Counted from the first letter of the stretch, positions 51,054 to 59,071 are shown. The stretch: 64,000 nucleotides of DNA from an uncultured Bacteroidales bacterium (GCA_900319105.1 ONND01000006.1:62001-126000), one strand, 5' to 3'. A program made the numbers and translations. Notes: a model not told the origin generated them from the sequence alone.

Positions 51054-51790
51054 CAAACTCTCCCTTACACCGTACACCGTACACCATACACCAATTTACC
51101 TTCGGCCCGTTTGAGACCAACACGTACGTTCTCTCCTTCCCTTCAGGGAGGGATGGGGTAGGCCCGCATATCTTGCTCGTCGATCCTGCCTGCTCCAATG
51201 AATACGAGCAGCAGCAATTACTCGACTATATCAACTCTGTCAGCGAACAAAGTGAGCGGTCTGTCAGCAAAGCGGTCTGTCAGTGTAACGGTCTGTCAGC
51301 CGCAGGCGGTCTGACTATCCTCGCCACCCATGGTCATCTCGATCATCTATGGGGTGCCAAATGGGCAACGGATCGCTGGAACGTACCTGTCCTGATTCCC
51401 GAAGCCGATATCCCAATGGTCAAAGCCATGCAGTCCCAATACGATCTCTTCGGCATCCGTTCCAAAGCCCAACCTTTCCCCATTGAACCAATTACCAAAG
51501 ACTCCCTCCCTTTAGGGAGGGCTGGGGTAGGCTTCTCCATCCTCTCGACCCCCGGCCATACTCCAGGTAGCATCTGCCTCTATAGTCCTTCCCTTCAGGG
51601 AGGGGATGGGGTAGGCTTCCTCTTCTCCGGTGACACCCTTTTCCGCGGGGGATATGGTCGTACCGATCTCCCGGGTGGCGACACCTCCCAACTCATCGCG
51701 TCTCTCCGTCGGCTGGCTACTCTTCCGCCCGACACGCAGGTTTTCCCAGGGCATGGAGAAGCCACTACTATCGGTGCCGAATTTCCATAA
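51050..51790 (+). CDS. MBL-fold (glyoxalase II-like) hydrolase with repeat-derived insertions
   Basis: ATG 51050 overlaps the radical SAM stop (246 residues). The metal-binding motif THGHLDHL, a later GDTLF and the closing FPGHGEATT are those of metallo-beta-lactamase-fold hydrolases of the glyoxalase II group. FTFGPFETNTYVLSF matches the usual first strand. Five segments look inserted: the heptamer-encoded HRTPYTIH near the start, SGRDGVGP, the SVSEQSERSVSKAVCQCNGLSAAGG block just before the metal motif, LPLGRAGVGF and LQGGDGVGFLF. Each derives from a repeat word and leaves the frame open. The core looks intact, so the enzyme may still work. Confidence 0.82.
   Translation: MTNSPLHRTPYTIHQFTFGPFETNTYVLSFPSGRDGVGPHILLVDPACSNEYEQQQLLDYINSVSEQSERSVSKAVCQCNGLSAAGGLTILATHGHLDHLWGAKWATDRWNVPVLIPEADIPMVKAMQSQYDLFGIRSKAQPFPIEPITKDSLPLGRAGVGFSILSTPGHTPGSICLYSPSLQGGDGVGFLFSGDTLFRGGYGRTDLPGGDTSQLIASLRRLATLPPDTQVFPGHGEATTIGAEFP
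51065..51092 (+). repeat. Heptamer array RTACACC (4 units) at the start of the MBL gene
   Basis: TTACACC, GTACACC, GTACACC and ATACACC encode HRTPYTIH within the first 15 codons. Confidence 0.9.
51133..51163 (+). repeat. GC-rich hairpin repeat, copy 1
   Basis: The word CTCCTTCCCTTCAGGGAGGG then ATGGGGTAGG has an inverted repeat core and runs of G. Copies 2 and 3 follow in the same gene and orientation. Confidence 0.85.
51276..51312 (+). repeat. 37-bp repeat shared with the radical SAM gene, copy 2
   Basis: Identical to 50596-50632. It is preceded by two more CTGTCAG...CGGT words (51238-51275), and directly followed by the codons of the metal-binding strand (ILATHGHLDHL). Confidence 0.9.
51501..51535 (+). 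repeat. GC-rich hairpin repeat, copy 2
   Basis: CCCTCCC and GGGAGGG form a perfect stem with loop TTTA, followed by GGGGTAGGCTTC. The G-runs could also support a four-stranded structure. It encodes LPLGRAGVGF. Confidence 0.9.
51585..51620 (+). repeat. GC-rich hairpin repeat, copy 3
   Basis: Same word as copies 1 and 2, encoding LQGGDGVGF. Confidence 0.9.
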
Positions 51791-51815
51791 CATAAAGTAA
51801 AAAACGCAAAAAAAA

Positions 51816-51847
51816 CTTGCACATATCAAGAAAAAGCAGTAATTTTG
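51816..51847 (+). promoter_or_regulatory. Promoter of the membrane-bound AraC gene
   Basis: CTTG at 51816-51819 and TAATTTTG at 51840-51847 lie 20 bases apart. Confidence 0.75.
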
Positions 51848-51907
51848 TGCTCAGAATGAATAAAAGATTGTAATATTTATTTATAACCTATTGAAAGTCT
51901 GCGAATT

Positions 51908-53089
51908 ATGTTGATGGGGGGGGGTAAAATGAGTATTCGTAAGTTTTATCACGAGTATAAATCCGAATTAGGTTTCGGATTTGTATTGTGTATGGCAGTG
52001 GCGGTGAGTTATTTGATTTCGCCGTATATTCCGGAGGATTGGTTCCGGTCCATTATTTCACCGCTTCAGAATAGTGCCAATTGTGCTGTCACCGTTATTT
52101 TTGCCTGGCTGTTTGCCCGCCATAATGAAGGTATACGTATACGCAAGTTGTGCGCCTGGCTCGCAGGAGCGCTTGCCATCATTTTTATCGGAGGTTTTAT
52201 TGCCCGTATCAAGGCGGAAGGTGTCAATCCCGTAGCGGAAGGAGCTTTCAGTTTCGAGAGATGGGAGTTGATGTTCGGTGCTATTATTGCTTGGATTCTG
52301 CTCGCCTATCCCTACGAGCTTCTAAGGCCCGGATGTGTGACTCTTTGGAGTTCTATGATGCGTATCCTACCCGTCATCTTAATTGGTGCCATAGATTATT
52401 ATGTACCATGGGATCTACGATGGATGTTGGCTGCCGTTCCAATTATTTGGGTGGGCTTGATATTTTTCCATTTACGCTCGTATCGCAAGTATTGCGAGGA
52501 GAACTATTCTTCTTTGGAGGATACGGATGAGCGGTGGGTGATACGCTATCTGATGATGATGTTTGTGATAGGAATTTCTTATTTCCACCTCTATTTCTCG
52601 ACAGAAACGAACCGACTCTTTACCCAGCAATGGCTCATGTTCTTTGTGCTCGTTTATAGCGGCGAAAAGATCCTCTTCCGTTCGAATGCGTGGATGGAAA
52701 GAAAAGAAAAGGAGGATATGGAGGATCAACTCTTTGCGAACGGTTCCCTGCAGCCTGATAGCGAATACAAAGCCGCTCTGGAGCAATGGATGGAGACGGA
52801 GAAACCCTATCTCAATCCGAAGTTCTGTCTGCTCGATATGCGCGATGTGCTGCCGCTCAACCGTACCTATCTCAGCCAGCTCATCAAGAATACCTACGGC
52901 TGTAATTTCTACCAGTTCATTACCAATTATCGTATCGAGGAGGCGAAACGGCTGTTGCGCGAGAACCCGTTTATGAAGATGCAGGATGTGGCGGAGCAGA
53001 GCGGTTTCTCTTCGCCTACCGTCTTTACCCGCATTTTTGCCAAAGAAACCGGCTTCCTCCCCAGCGAATGGGTAGCTAATAGCCAATAG
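51908..53089 (+). CDS. AraC-family regulator with N-terminal membrane domain
   Basis: About seven hydrophobic segments (residues 20-260) precede a cytoplasmic C-terminal AraC-type DNA-binding domain (RTYLSQLIKNTYGCNFYQFITNYRIEEAKRLL...MQDVAEQSGFSSPTVFTRIFAKETGFLPSEW). It probably senses a membrane or envelope signal and regulates directly from the membrane. The first codons contain nine consecutive G (51916-51924). The in-frame ATG at 51929 (MSIRKFYHEY) lies beyond that tract and may be the true start. The C-terminal VANSQ and the stop codon are encoded by a heptamer array. Confidence 0.85.
   Translation: MLMGGGKMSIRKFYHEYKSELGFGFVLCMAVAVSYLISPYIPEDWFRSIISPLQNSANCAVTVIFAWLFARHNEGIRIRKLCAWLAGALAIIFIGGFIARIKAEGVNPVAEGAFSFERWELMFGAIIAWILLAYPYELLRPGCVTLWSSMMRILPVILIGAIDYYVPWDLRWMLAAVPIIWVGLIFFHLRSYRKYCEENYSSLEDTDERWVIRYLMMMFVIGISYFHLYFSTETNRLFTQQWLMFFVLVYSGEKILFRSNAWMERKEKEDMEDQLFANGSLQPDSEYKAALEQWMETEKPYLNPKFCLLDMRDVLPLNRTYLSQLIKNTYGCNFYQFITNYRIEEAKRLLRENPFMKMQDVAEQSGFSSPTVFTRIFAKETGFLPSEWVANSQ
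51916..51924 (+). repeat. Poly-G tract (9 G)
   Basis: A homopolymer of nine G lies between two possible start codons of the membrane-bound AraC gene. Tracts of this kind slip during replication and often cause phase variation. Confidence 0.8.
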
Positions 53090-53093
53090 CTAA
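53073..53093 (+). repeat. Heptamer array TAGCYAA (3 units) at the AraC gene end
   Basis: TAGCTAA, TAGCCAA and TAGCTAA encode the last residues and contain the stop codon. The word is related to the nine-unit array at 39899-39961. Confidence 0.85.
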
Positions 53094-53094
53094 C

Positions 53095-53558
53095 TTAATC
53101 CTCAAAAAAGCAGGGTATCAAAACAAAATGGTAGGAGCCTCCCGAACTCGTGGATGGCTGGTTCGCGAAAGAGGTATGGAAGAGGTAAACGCAAACCGTA
53201 ATATAGAAGGTAGAGGGTAGACCAGGCGGACGGGCGGACACCCTTTCCCTCGTTACCACTACGTAACGTCCGAGGTCTATTAGAAACTCTGTGCATTTTT
53301 GTCGCATCCTTGCGACAACCTCTTTTGCGCGCGACGATTTAATTATCTATGTTTTTGTTCGTATATTATAGACACGACCAATGTGTAAAAATTGACACGC
53401 TCACATGCGCGTATATGCAATGTGGAAATATCGACATCAACGATAGGTATAAATGATGTTAAATTTGGGCAAAATACTCTATTTTGCGGGTAAGATACTC
53501 AACAATTCGTAAAAAAATAGCACTTTTTCTCAACTTTAGGTAAATTTCTCGTCCTAAT
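53095..53558. other. Gene-free interval with a GC-richer block
   Basis: The stretch 53100-53340 is richer in GC than the AT-rich remainder and contains several inverted repeats: CCTCG...CGAGG enclosing CGTTAC...GTAACG at 53248-53277, and TGTCGCA with TGCGACA near 53300-53317. Two overlapping minus-strand frames of 64 and 70 codons lack family evidence and a promoter. The rest, to 53558, is AT-rich with nothing I recognise. Confidence 0.5.
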
Positions 53559-53559
53559 A

Positions 53560-53591
53560 CTTGCTCACATGCGAAAAAAGCAGTAACTTTG
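53560..53591 (+). promoter_or_regulatory. Promoter of the fimbrial operon
   Basis: CTTG at 53560-53563 and TAACTTTG at 53584-53591 have 20-base spacing, 19 bases before the first start codon. Confidence 0.8.
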
Positions 53592-53610
53592 CAAAACATT
53601 TGGTATAGTC

Positions 53611-55002
53611 ATGCGAATAAAAAGGTACATAGTATTAATTTTAGCAGTTTTTTTATGCATTCTTTCGTTCCCTTTGCGGGCGGAGAAGACGGAGATTGTA
53701 GCGCTGAAGAACAATCTGGCGTACGATGCTATCCTGACGCCGAACTTGCAGCTCGAGTTCCGCTTGACGCGTAAATGGACGATGGAGGTAGGTGCGGGTT
53801 TCAACCCGTTCCCGCTGGATGATACGAAGTTCCCGAAATGGCGTCATGTATCCGCATGGATCGCTCCCCGTTATTGGTTCTGCAATGCCTTCAACCGCGG
53901 TTTCTTCTCCTTCAATGCGGCGTATGCCCATTATAACGTAGCCGGAGGCAAGTACCCGATAGGTTGGCTGTATAAGAAAGTGCTGGATAGCCGTTACCAG
54001 GGCGATGCCGTGATGGGCGGACTCAGTTTCGGTTGGCATTTCCCCGTCTCGCCGCATTTCAGTATTGAGTTGGAGGCGGGCGCCGATTTGGGTTATACAT
54101 GGTTCACGGAGTTCGAATGTAAGCACTGCGGCGCGAAGAAAGCCCAGAGCGGCAGTTGGTTTGCTCTGCCTAAGTTAGGCGTCAACCTCTCGGTGCCGTT
54201 AGGCGGCGACAAAGCGTCTCTGGCGCGCCGCTGCGATTGCGAGCAGTTGGAGGAGAAAGAGGAAGAACCCGATACCGTGATTGCCGAGGAGCCTGTGGAG
54301 CGCCTGGATGTCGTGAAGCGCCTATGGCCGGCAGTCGGTCCGGTGGCGATGCTGCCTTATACACCGGTTATCAACCCGCGTCAGGATAATATGCAGCGCC
54401 TGCGTAACCGTCTGCTCCGTAGCGAAGATGACTATGAACCTTATACCCAGGAGATGGCGCTCAGTGCCGATCCGCGTAATGTGTTCCTCTATTTCGAGGT
54501 CAACGTGACGAAGATGGACCGCTCGTTTATCCAGAACGACATGCTCATGGATAGTATCATGCAGATCTTAGGTACGGTGATGGATGATCCGACGATCCGC
54601 GTATCGCACGTCCGTATCGTGGGCTTCGCTTCTTTCGACGGACGTCAGGCGTATAACACACGCCTTGCGGGTAGCCGTGCACAGACGATTAAGGAGTATA
54701 TGCAGAGTATCTACCCGCTGCCGGACAGCGTCTTTGCGGTCTGCAATGGTGGCGAGAGCTGGGCGGAGTTGCGGTATCGTCTGGTGCAGTTGACGAAAGA
54801 TACCGAGCGCGTCACCCCGGAGCACGTCGAGATGATCAACGAGGTCATCGCGATCATGGATACCGAGCCGGACGCCGATATCCGCGAGAAGAAGATCAAG
54901 GCGTTGCGTAAGGGCGCTACCTATCGTTACCTCCGCGACGAACTGCAGGATATCATGCGTAACTTAGGATGTATCACCATCTTCATCGAACCGGAAGATT
55001 AG
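53611..55002 (+). CDS. DUF3575 / OmpA-like protein of the fimbrial locus
   Basis: Signal peptide MRIKRYIVLILAVFLCILSFPLRA. Residues about 25-205 match DUF3575: KTEIVALKNNLAYDAILTPNLQLEFRLTRKWTMEVG and RYWFCNAFNRGFF. The C-terminal part (about 280-460) is OmpA-like, with YFEVNVTKMDRSFIQND and RIVGFASFDGRQAYNTRLAGSRAQTIKEYM. DUF3575 proteins commonly head FimA/Mfa fimbrial operons in Bacteroidales and are thought to sit in the outer membrane, linked to the wall. Here the fimbrillin-like genes follow directly, which supports that role. Confidence 0.85.
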   Translation: MRIKRYIVLILAVFLCILSFPLRAEKTEIVALKNNLAYDAILTPNLQLEFRLTRKWTMEVGAGFNPFPLDDTKFPKWRHVSAWIAPRYWFCNAFNRGFFSFNAAYAHYNVAGGKYPIGWLYKKVLDSRYQGDAVMGGLSFGWHFPVSPHFSIELEAGADLGYTWFTEFECKHCGAKKAQSGSWFALPKLGVNLSVPLGGDKASLARRCDCEQLEEKEEEPDTVIAEEPVERLDVVKRLWPAVGPVAMLPYTPVINPRQDNMQRLRNRLLRSEDDYEPYTQEMALSADPRNVFLYFEVNVTKMDRSFIQNDMLMDSIMQILGTVMDDPTIRVSHVRIVGFASFDGRQAYNTRLAGSRAQTIKEYMQSIYPLPDSVFAVCNGGESWAELRYRLVQLTKDTERVTPEHVEMINEVIAIMDTEPDADIREKKIKALRKGATYRYLRDELQDIMRNLGCITIFIEPED

Positions 55003-55129
55003 GCAAATTATCCAACGGCCATAAGGCCGGTCCAATATAGAAAATTAACAAAAAACAAATTAACAAAAACAAAAAAAACAACAAAAATTTTAATTAACCC
55101 AATTTATTAACCCAAAAAATGTTACAACA

Positions 55130-56932
55130 ATGAAAAAGATGACATTTTTAGCTTGTGCAGCATTGCTGGCAAGCACATGCATGTTCACCGCTTGTAAGAA
55201 AGACAAAGTAAGCGACGAACTGCAGCAAGCACCCCAATCGGGTTCTTATAACGGCGAGGAGGTGAAGACGCAGTTCTCCATCGCTTTGCCGAATCAACTC
55301 AATGGCCCGGCACGCATGCCGAGTACTACGGTACAGAATGCCGGTGTTTCTGAATTCCAAGGCATGACAGGAATCACCCTCATTCCGTTTGCTAAGGAAG
55401 GTACCATCACGAGTTCGGATATGCGTCTTGGTGATAACATCACTACGGCAAAAGGAGAATCAATGACCGTTTCTCCTTCTGATTTTAGTGGAGACTATAG
55501 AGCAAAAGTGTATGAAGATGTTTCTATTCCTTTAAGCACCGCTTCGTTCTTGTTCTATGCTAAATCGGCTGCTACCGGTAGCAAGTTTGAAGTAGGTTCG
55601 CTTCTCGCAAGCGATATGACGCTTCAGCCGTCCACTTTCTCCTTCCGCCTTGAACAGATTAAGTCGGATGCTGTTATTACGGCAAGTTCGAAAGGTCAAA
55701 ACTTATTGGACTATCTGACATCTATTGCTAATGCGAATGATGGTGCAACGCCGACTCCTAAGAAATGGTGTGACTATGAGGCAGCGGATAACGCGTCCAT
55801 GGCGGCTATGTTCGCTACGTTCAGTACGATTCATGGTCTTTCTTCGTTTGAGGTAGCACGTGTACTGACCGACCTCAATAAGTCTCTTGCTCCGCTGGTT
55901 AGCTCGAATACGCTTGCAGCCAATATTGCTGCTGCTATTGCTGCCGGTACTACCTATGTTGAGGTTAACAACACAACGCATGAGGTGACGATGAAGACGG
56001 GCTATGACAAGTTCCCGGGAGAGTATAATTTGCCGGATGGTTCTATCGATATCGCGTGGAATGCTACCAATCCTAGCGATAAGAAGTTTGTGGAAGGACC
56101 CTATTCTAACATGGCTGCTCCGGCCACTTATACCTATCCTGCACAACTCTGGTACTATGTGAACTCGACCATTCAAACTTCCAATAAATCGCAGAAGACG
56201 GCATATGACGGTTCCAATGCCTGGTCAACTATCTTAGCGCTGCACACAGACGCAACTGCTGTGAACTCGCGTACGCGTGCCGTAGCTATCGTTGATCCTA
56301 TTCAATACGCAGTGGCTCGTCTGGATGTACAAGTTCGCGTAGCAGCGACCGGCAGTGGCAAACTGGAGGATAATAGTGCTACGGCAGAAGGTGCTCGTAC
56401 AGATGTAGCTGTTAACGCCGCAGGATTCCCGATTTCGGCAGTGCTCGTCGGTGGTCAGCGTCCGGTTAATTTTGACTTTACCGCCCAAACATCCGGTACC
56501 GAATATACCATCTATGATAATGCAATGGCTTCGACCTACAAGGGAACGCCGGTCACCATGGCAGCTAAAATGGGATCCGATTATTCGGAATGGAACCATA
56601 CGCTGGTTTTGGAGAACGGAACAAGCGATGTCATGATTGCCGTGGAGATGACCAACAACACGGGCGTTGATTTCTATGGTGCCGGTGGTCAATTGATTCC
56701 GAAGGACGGTAAGTTCTATGTAGTAGGTAAGCTGACTGCATCTGCCGCTACCGAGACCGGTAGTCACGTGTTCAAACAAGACTTCGTAACCAAAGCTAAG
56801 TTGACGTTGACAGACCTTAAGAAGGCTTACAACACGATTCCTGACCTGCGTACCCCGCAAATGGAACTCGGTTTCTCGGTTAACCTGGAGTGGCAGAATG
56901 GTCACGTATATACTATTGACTTCACAGAATAA
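55130..56932 (+). CDS. Mfa1/FimA-like fimbrillin precursor
   Basis: The 600-residue lipoprotein precursor (lipobox MFTACKK) has the fimbrillin layout. After the lipobox comes a region usually cut by an Arg-type gingipain-like protease in the family (possible sites around ARMPST), then two beta-sandwich domains (ISEFQGMTGITLIPF-type first strand, LVNGAG-like later strands; the final part ends GFSVNLEWQNGHVYTIDF). In the family, lipidation and protease cleavage allow donor-strand polymerisation into a fimbrial shaft. It follows the DUF3575 gene by 128 bases of A-rich untranslated region, and its ATG start contrasts with the TTG and GTG starts of the next genes. Confidence 0.8.
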   Translation: MKKMTFLACAALLASTCMFTACKKDKVSDELQQAPQSGSYNGEEVKTQFSIALPNQLNGPARMPSTTVQNAGVSEFQGMTGITLIPFAKEGTITSSDMRLGDNITTAKGESMTVSPSDFSGDYRAKVYEDVSIPLSTASFLFYAKSAATGSKFEVGSLLASDMTLQPSTFSFRLEQIKSDAVITASSKGQNLLDYLTSIANANDGATPTPKKWCDYEAADNASMAAMFATFSTIHGLSSFEVARVLTDLNKSLAPLVSSNTLAANIAAAIAAGTTYVEVNNTTHEVTMKTGYDKFPGEYNLPDGSIDIAWNATNPSDKKFVEGPYSNMAAPATYTYPAQLWYYVNSTIQTSNKSQKTAYDGSNAWSTILALHTDATAVNSRTRAVAIVDPIQYAVARLDVQVRVAATGSGKLEDNSATAEGARTDVAVNAAGFPISAVLVGGQRPVNFDFTAQTSGTEYTIYDNAMASTYKGTPVTMAAKMGSDYSEWNHTLVLENGTSDVMIAVEMTNNTGVDFYGAGGQLIPKDGKFYVVGKLTASAATETGSHVFKQDFVTKAKLTLTDLKKAYNTIPDLRTPQMELGFSVNLEWQNGHVYTIDFTE

Positions 56933-56947
56933 TCTCTTCAATACGGT

Positions 56948-57964
56948 TTGAACATCAAACGAACCATATTGCTTTTAATCGCTGTCGCAACGGCAGGTTG
57001 TCATCTCATTGATGATGACCTGACCGTGTGCGGCGTCGATGCCCTCATCAATTATGAACTGCGTCTTGTGACAGAGGTACAGCTTCAGATTGAAGAGAAA
57101 CTATCGTCGGATATCGATAAACCCGTAGCCGATGCGCTGAAGGCATGGTCTGCCCCCTATTATTCGGGCAGCGCGCATGATTTGGATATGAGTTTCTTTT
57201 CCTTGGATGGAACCGACGAACTATTAGAACACAAGAGCGATATCATCAATGCCAATCAGAAGTCCTACACCTTATATATCCCGCGTAAGGACTACCAGCA
57301 TGTAGCTGTGGTGAATATCGCTAACAACAACAATGTGAGTTTACAAGGAGGGCAATATGCTTCTTCCATGCGAATTGTGCAGCGTAATGCAGATACTCTG
57401 GACTCGCATAACACGGCTGTTTATGCGGCACGTGTGCCGATGTACATGGCGAATGTAGACACCAATCTGACGTTTAACGTGCGCCTTTATATGGTGAACT
57501 GCGGTGTGGCACTGGTGCTGACTGCTGACGGCTCGACGATCCCGACGATGCGCGACATGGTGCTGACAGGTACGGCGACAGGTTTTGGTCTAAACGACAG
57601 TACGTTTACTTATGATAAATCCCGTCCAATCAGGGCAGAGAAAGTGATGGATCGCTGCTATGCGGTATTGGCATTGCCCTCGCCGGAACCCCAACCGGCA
57701 GCATGCGGACAACGAAAAGCGGGACAGGCAGCGAAGGCAGATGATGCCCTGTGGAAGGTGCAGGTCTTTACGGATATGCCGGACGGTACGGTGACGGAGA
57801 CGGAGTTATCCTTTCCGTATGCACTCCGAGCCGGAAGCTTGGAGATCATCAAAGTGAAAATGAACGATGACGGTTCGGTATCCGTAGTAGGGAATGCCGA
57901 AGTCGGAGTCTCTGTGACGCTCGATTGGAAAGACGGCGGTACACATGAAGTAATAACAGGATAG
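56948..57964 (+). CDS. Mfa2/FimB-like fimbrial anchor lipoprotein
   Basis: TTG 56948 is the only start that fits: an in-frame TAA (the fimbrillin stop) lies 18 bases upstream and no ATG or GTG intervenes. The lipobox ATAGCH gives a lipoprotein, and the domain pattern (CGVDALINYELRLVTEVQ, KSYTLYIPRKDYQHVAVVNIANN, DMVLTGTATGFGLNDSTFTY) is that of the Mfa2/FimB anchor, which fixes the fimbria to the outer membrane and limits its length. The weak TTG would keep its amount low compared with the shaft protein. Confidence 0.82.
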   Translation: MNIKRTILLLIAVATAGCHLIDDDLTVCGVDALINYELRLVTEVQLQIEEKLSSDIDKPVADALKAWSAPYYSGSAHDLDMSFFSLDGTDELLEHKSDIINANQKSYTLYIPRKDYQHVAVVNIANNNNVSLQGGQYASSMRIVQRNADTLDSHNTAVYAARVPMYMANVDTNLTFNVRLYMVNCGVALVLTADGSTIPTMRDMVLTGTATGFGLNDSTFTYDKSRPIRAEKVMDRCYAVLALPSPEPQPAACGQRKAGQAAKADDALWKVQVFTDMPDGTVTETELSFPYALRAGSLEIIKVKMNDDGSVSVVGNAEVGVSVTLDWKDGGTHEVITG

Positions 57965-57984
57965 GGTAGAGTTTAGTGTTTAGA
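57964..57984 (+). repeat. Heptamer array (3 units) providing a GTG start
   Basis: GGGTAGA, GTTTAGT and GTTTAGA are consecutive. The GTG start codon of the next gene (57976-57978) lies inside the second unit. The word is a relative of AGTTTAG at 17383 and 25974. Confidence 0.7.
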
Positions 57985-59067
57985 GCCAAAAGGTACATAT
58001 GGATTTTGGTGCTCGCGCTGGTAATGGCGGGATGCAAGAAGGATGAACCATCGCAAGTGGTTTCGATGCCGATATCGGTATGTCTGTCTGCGGATGATGT
58101 GGTGTCTGCTCGGAATGCGGCTCCGATTCGTCGGGCTATAGGAGATCCCGGAACGACGGAGAAATACTTATTCCCGCATCATCTGTATTTTATCGTTATG
58201 CGGCAGACAGGTCCTACCACTTGGACGGTATGGACTCAGGAACATCGGACATTGAAGGATGGAGATTGGATCCCCGGACGGTATGGATGGACTCTTCCTA
58301 CGGTAGGGGATAGTATCTATCGGTATGATGCGGAAATAACCATGCTTCTTACGTCCTCTGATAAGTTTGTCGGCCATGTGTATGCGATTGCGTCGGCTGA
58401 GGAATTGACGTTTAACAAGTCATTGGATGCAATAAGCAGTATGAGCGATGTATTGAACTTGACGTTCAGCACGGCGAGCGATGCTATCCAGGAGAACCTG
58501 CAGCATATCTATACGTCGCCTTATAACTTGGAGCAGGATGGCGCATACTACGGTTCGTTCGACAGTAAGCATCAGCGAGTGCCGAGAATAGATATGTTGC
58601 TCTATCATGTGGCAGCCAAAGTGGATATCAAATGGTCGGTAGATGAGGAAAAACGGATTAATAAAACTGATCCGTCCGAGGCAATCCGCTTAACCTATAT
58701 GAAGGCTTGTAACCTCTTCGACGGCTACGCCTATTGCTTTCGTCCGATGCGCAATGAATTGCCTGCCAAGCTGACAAGCGGATACGATCTGACGAATATT
58801 GTAACTGCGGACGATGAAGGTCTTTGGTGGGAAGGACGCAGTTATTTCTATACCATCCCGTATGTGGTAACTGGCGAAGCGGTAGAGGGGAAAGTCTATT
58901 TCCCACTGCAGATGAAGATGGAGACGAACTCGAGTGGAAAATACTACTTACCGACGCTCAATTTGAAGGTGGATACTACAGCGGTGTTTGTACCGTGGAT
59001 GCGGGCGATGTTTAACATCAACACCAAATTAGAAGATAAATCAGAAACGATACCAATAGATTTATAA
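57976..59067 (+). CDS. Fimbrillin-like minor lipoprotein of the fimbrial operon
   Basis: GTG 57976 begins the only frame with a lipobox (LVLALVMAGCKK). The 363-residue product has a beta-rich fimbrillin-type pattern (HHLYFIVMRQTG, YTSPYNLEQDGAYYGSFDSKHQRVPRIDMLLYHVAAKVDIKW, FYTIPYVV, LPTLNLKVDTTA) but only modest resemblance to named families. Its position after the anchor gene matches that of accessory tip proteins (Mfa3/Mfa4, FimC/FimD) in known loci, so a minor fimbrial component is my best reading. The start codon lies inside a heptamer array. Confidence 0.7.
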   Translation: MFRAKRYIWILVLALVMAGCKKDEPSQVVSMPISVCLSADDVVSARNAAPIRRAIGDPGTTEKYLFPHHLYFIVMRQTGPTTWTVWTQEHRTLKDGDWIPGRYGWTLPTVGDSIYRYDAEITMLLTSSDKFVGHVYAIASAEELTFNKSLDAISSMSDVLNLTFSTASDAIQENLQHIYTSPYNLEQDGAYYGSFDSKHQRVPRIDMLLYHVAAKVDIKWSVDEEKRINKTDPSEAIRLTYMKACNLFDGYAYCFRPMRNELPAKLTSGYDLTNIVTADDEGLWWEGRSYFYTIPYVVTGEAVEGKVYFPLQMKMETNSSGKYYLPTLNLKVDTTAVFVPWMRAMFNINTKLEDKSETIPIDL

Positions 59068-59071
59068 TATT

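Noticed and set aside
53095..53307. 70-codon minus-strand ORF after the AraC gene
   Set aside because: No promoter or recognised family; it lies in a block of inverted repeats that better fits a non-coding element.
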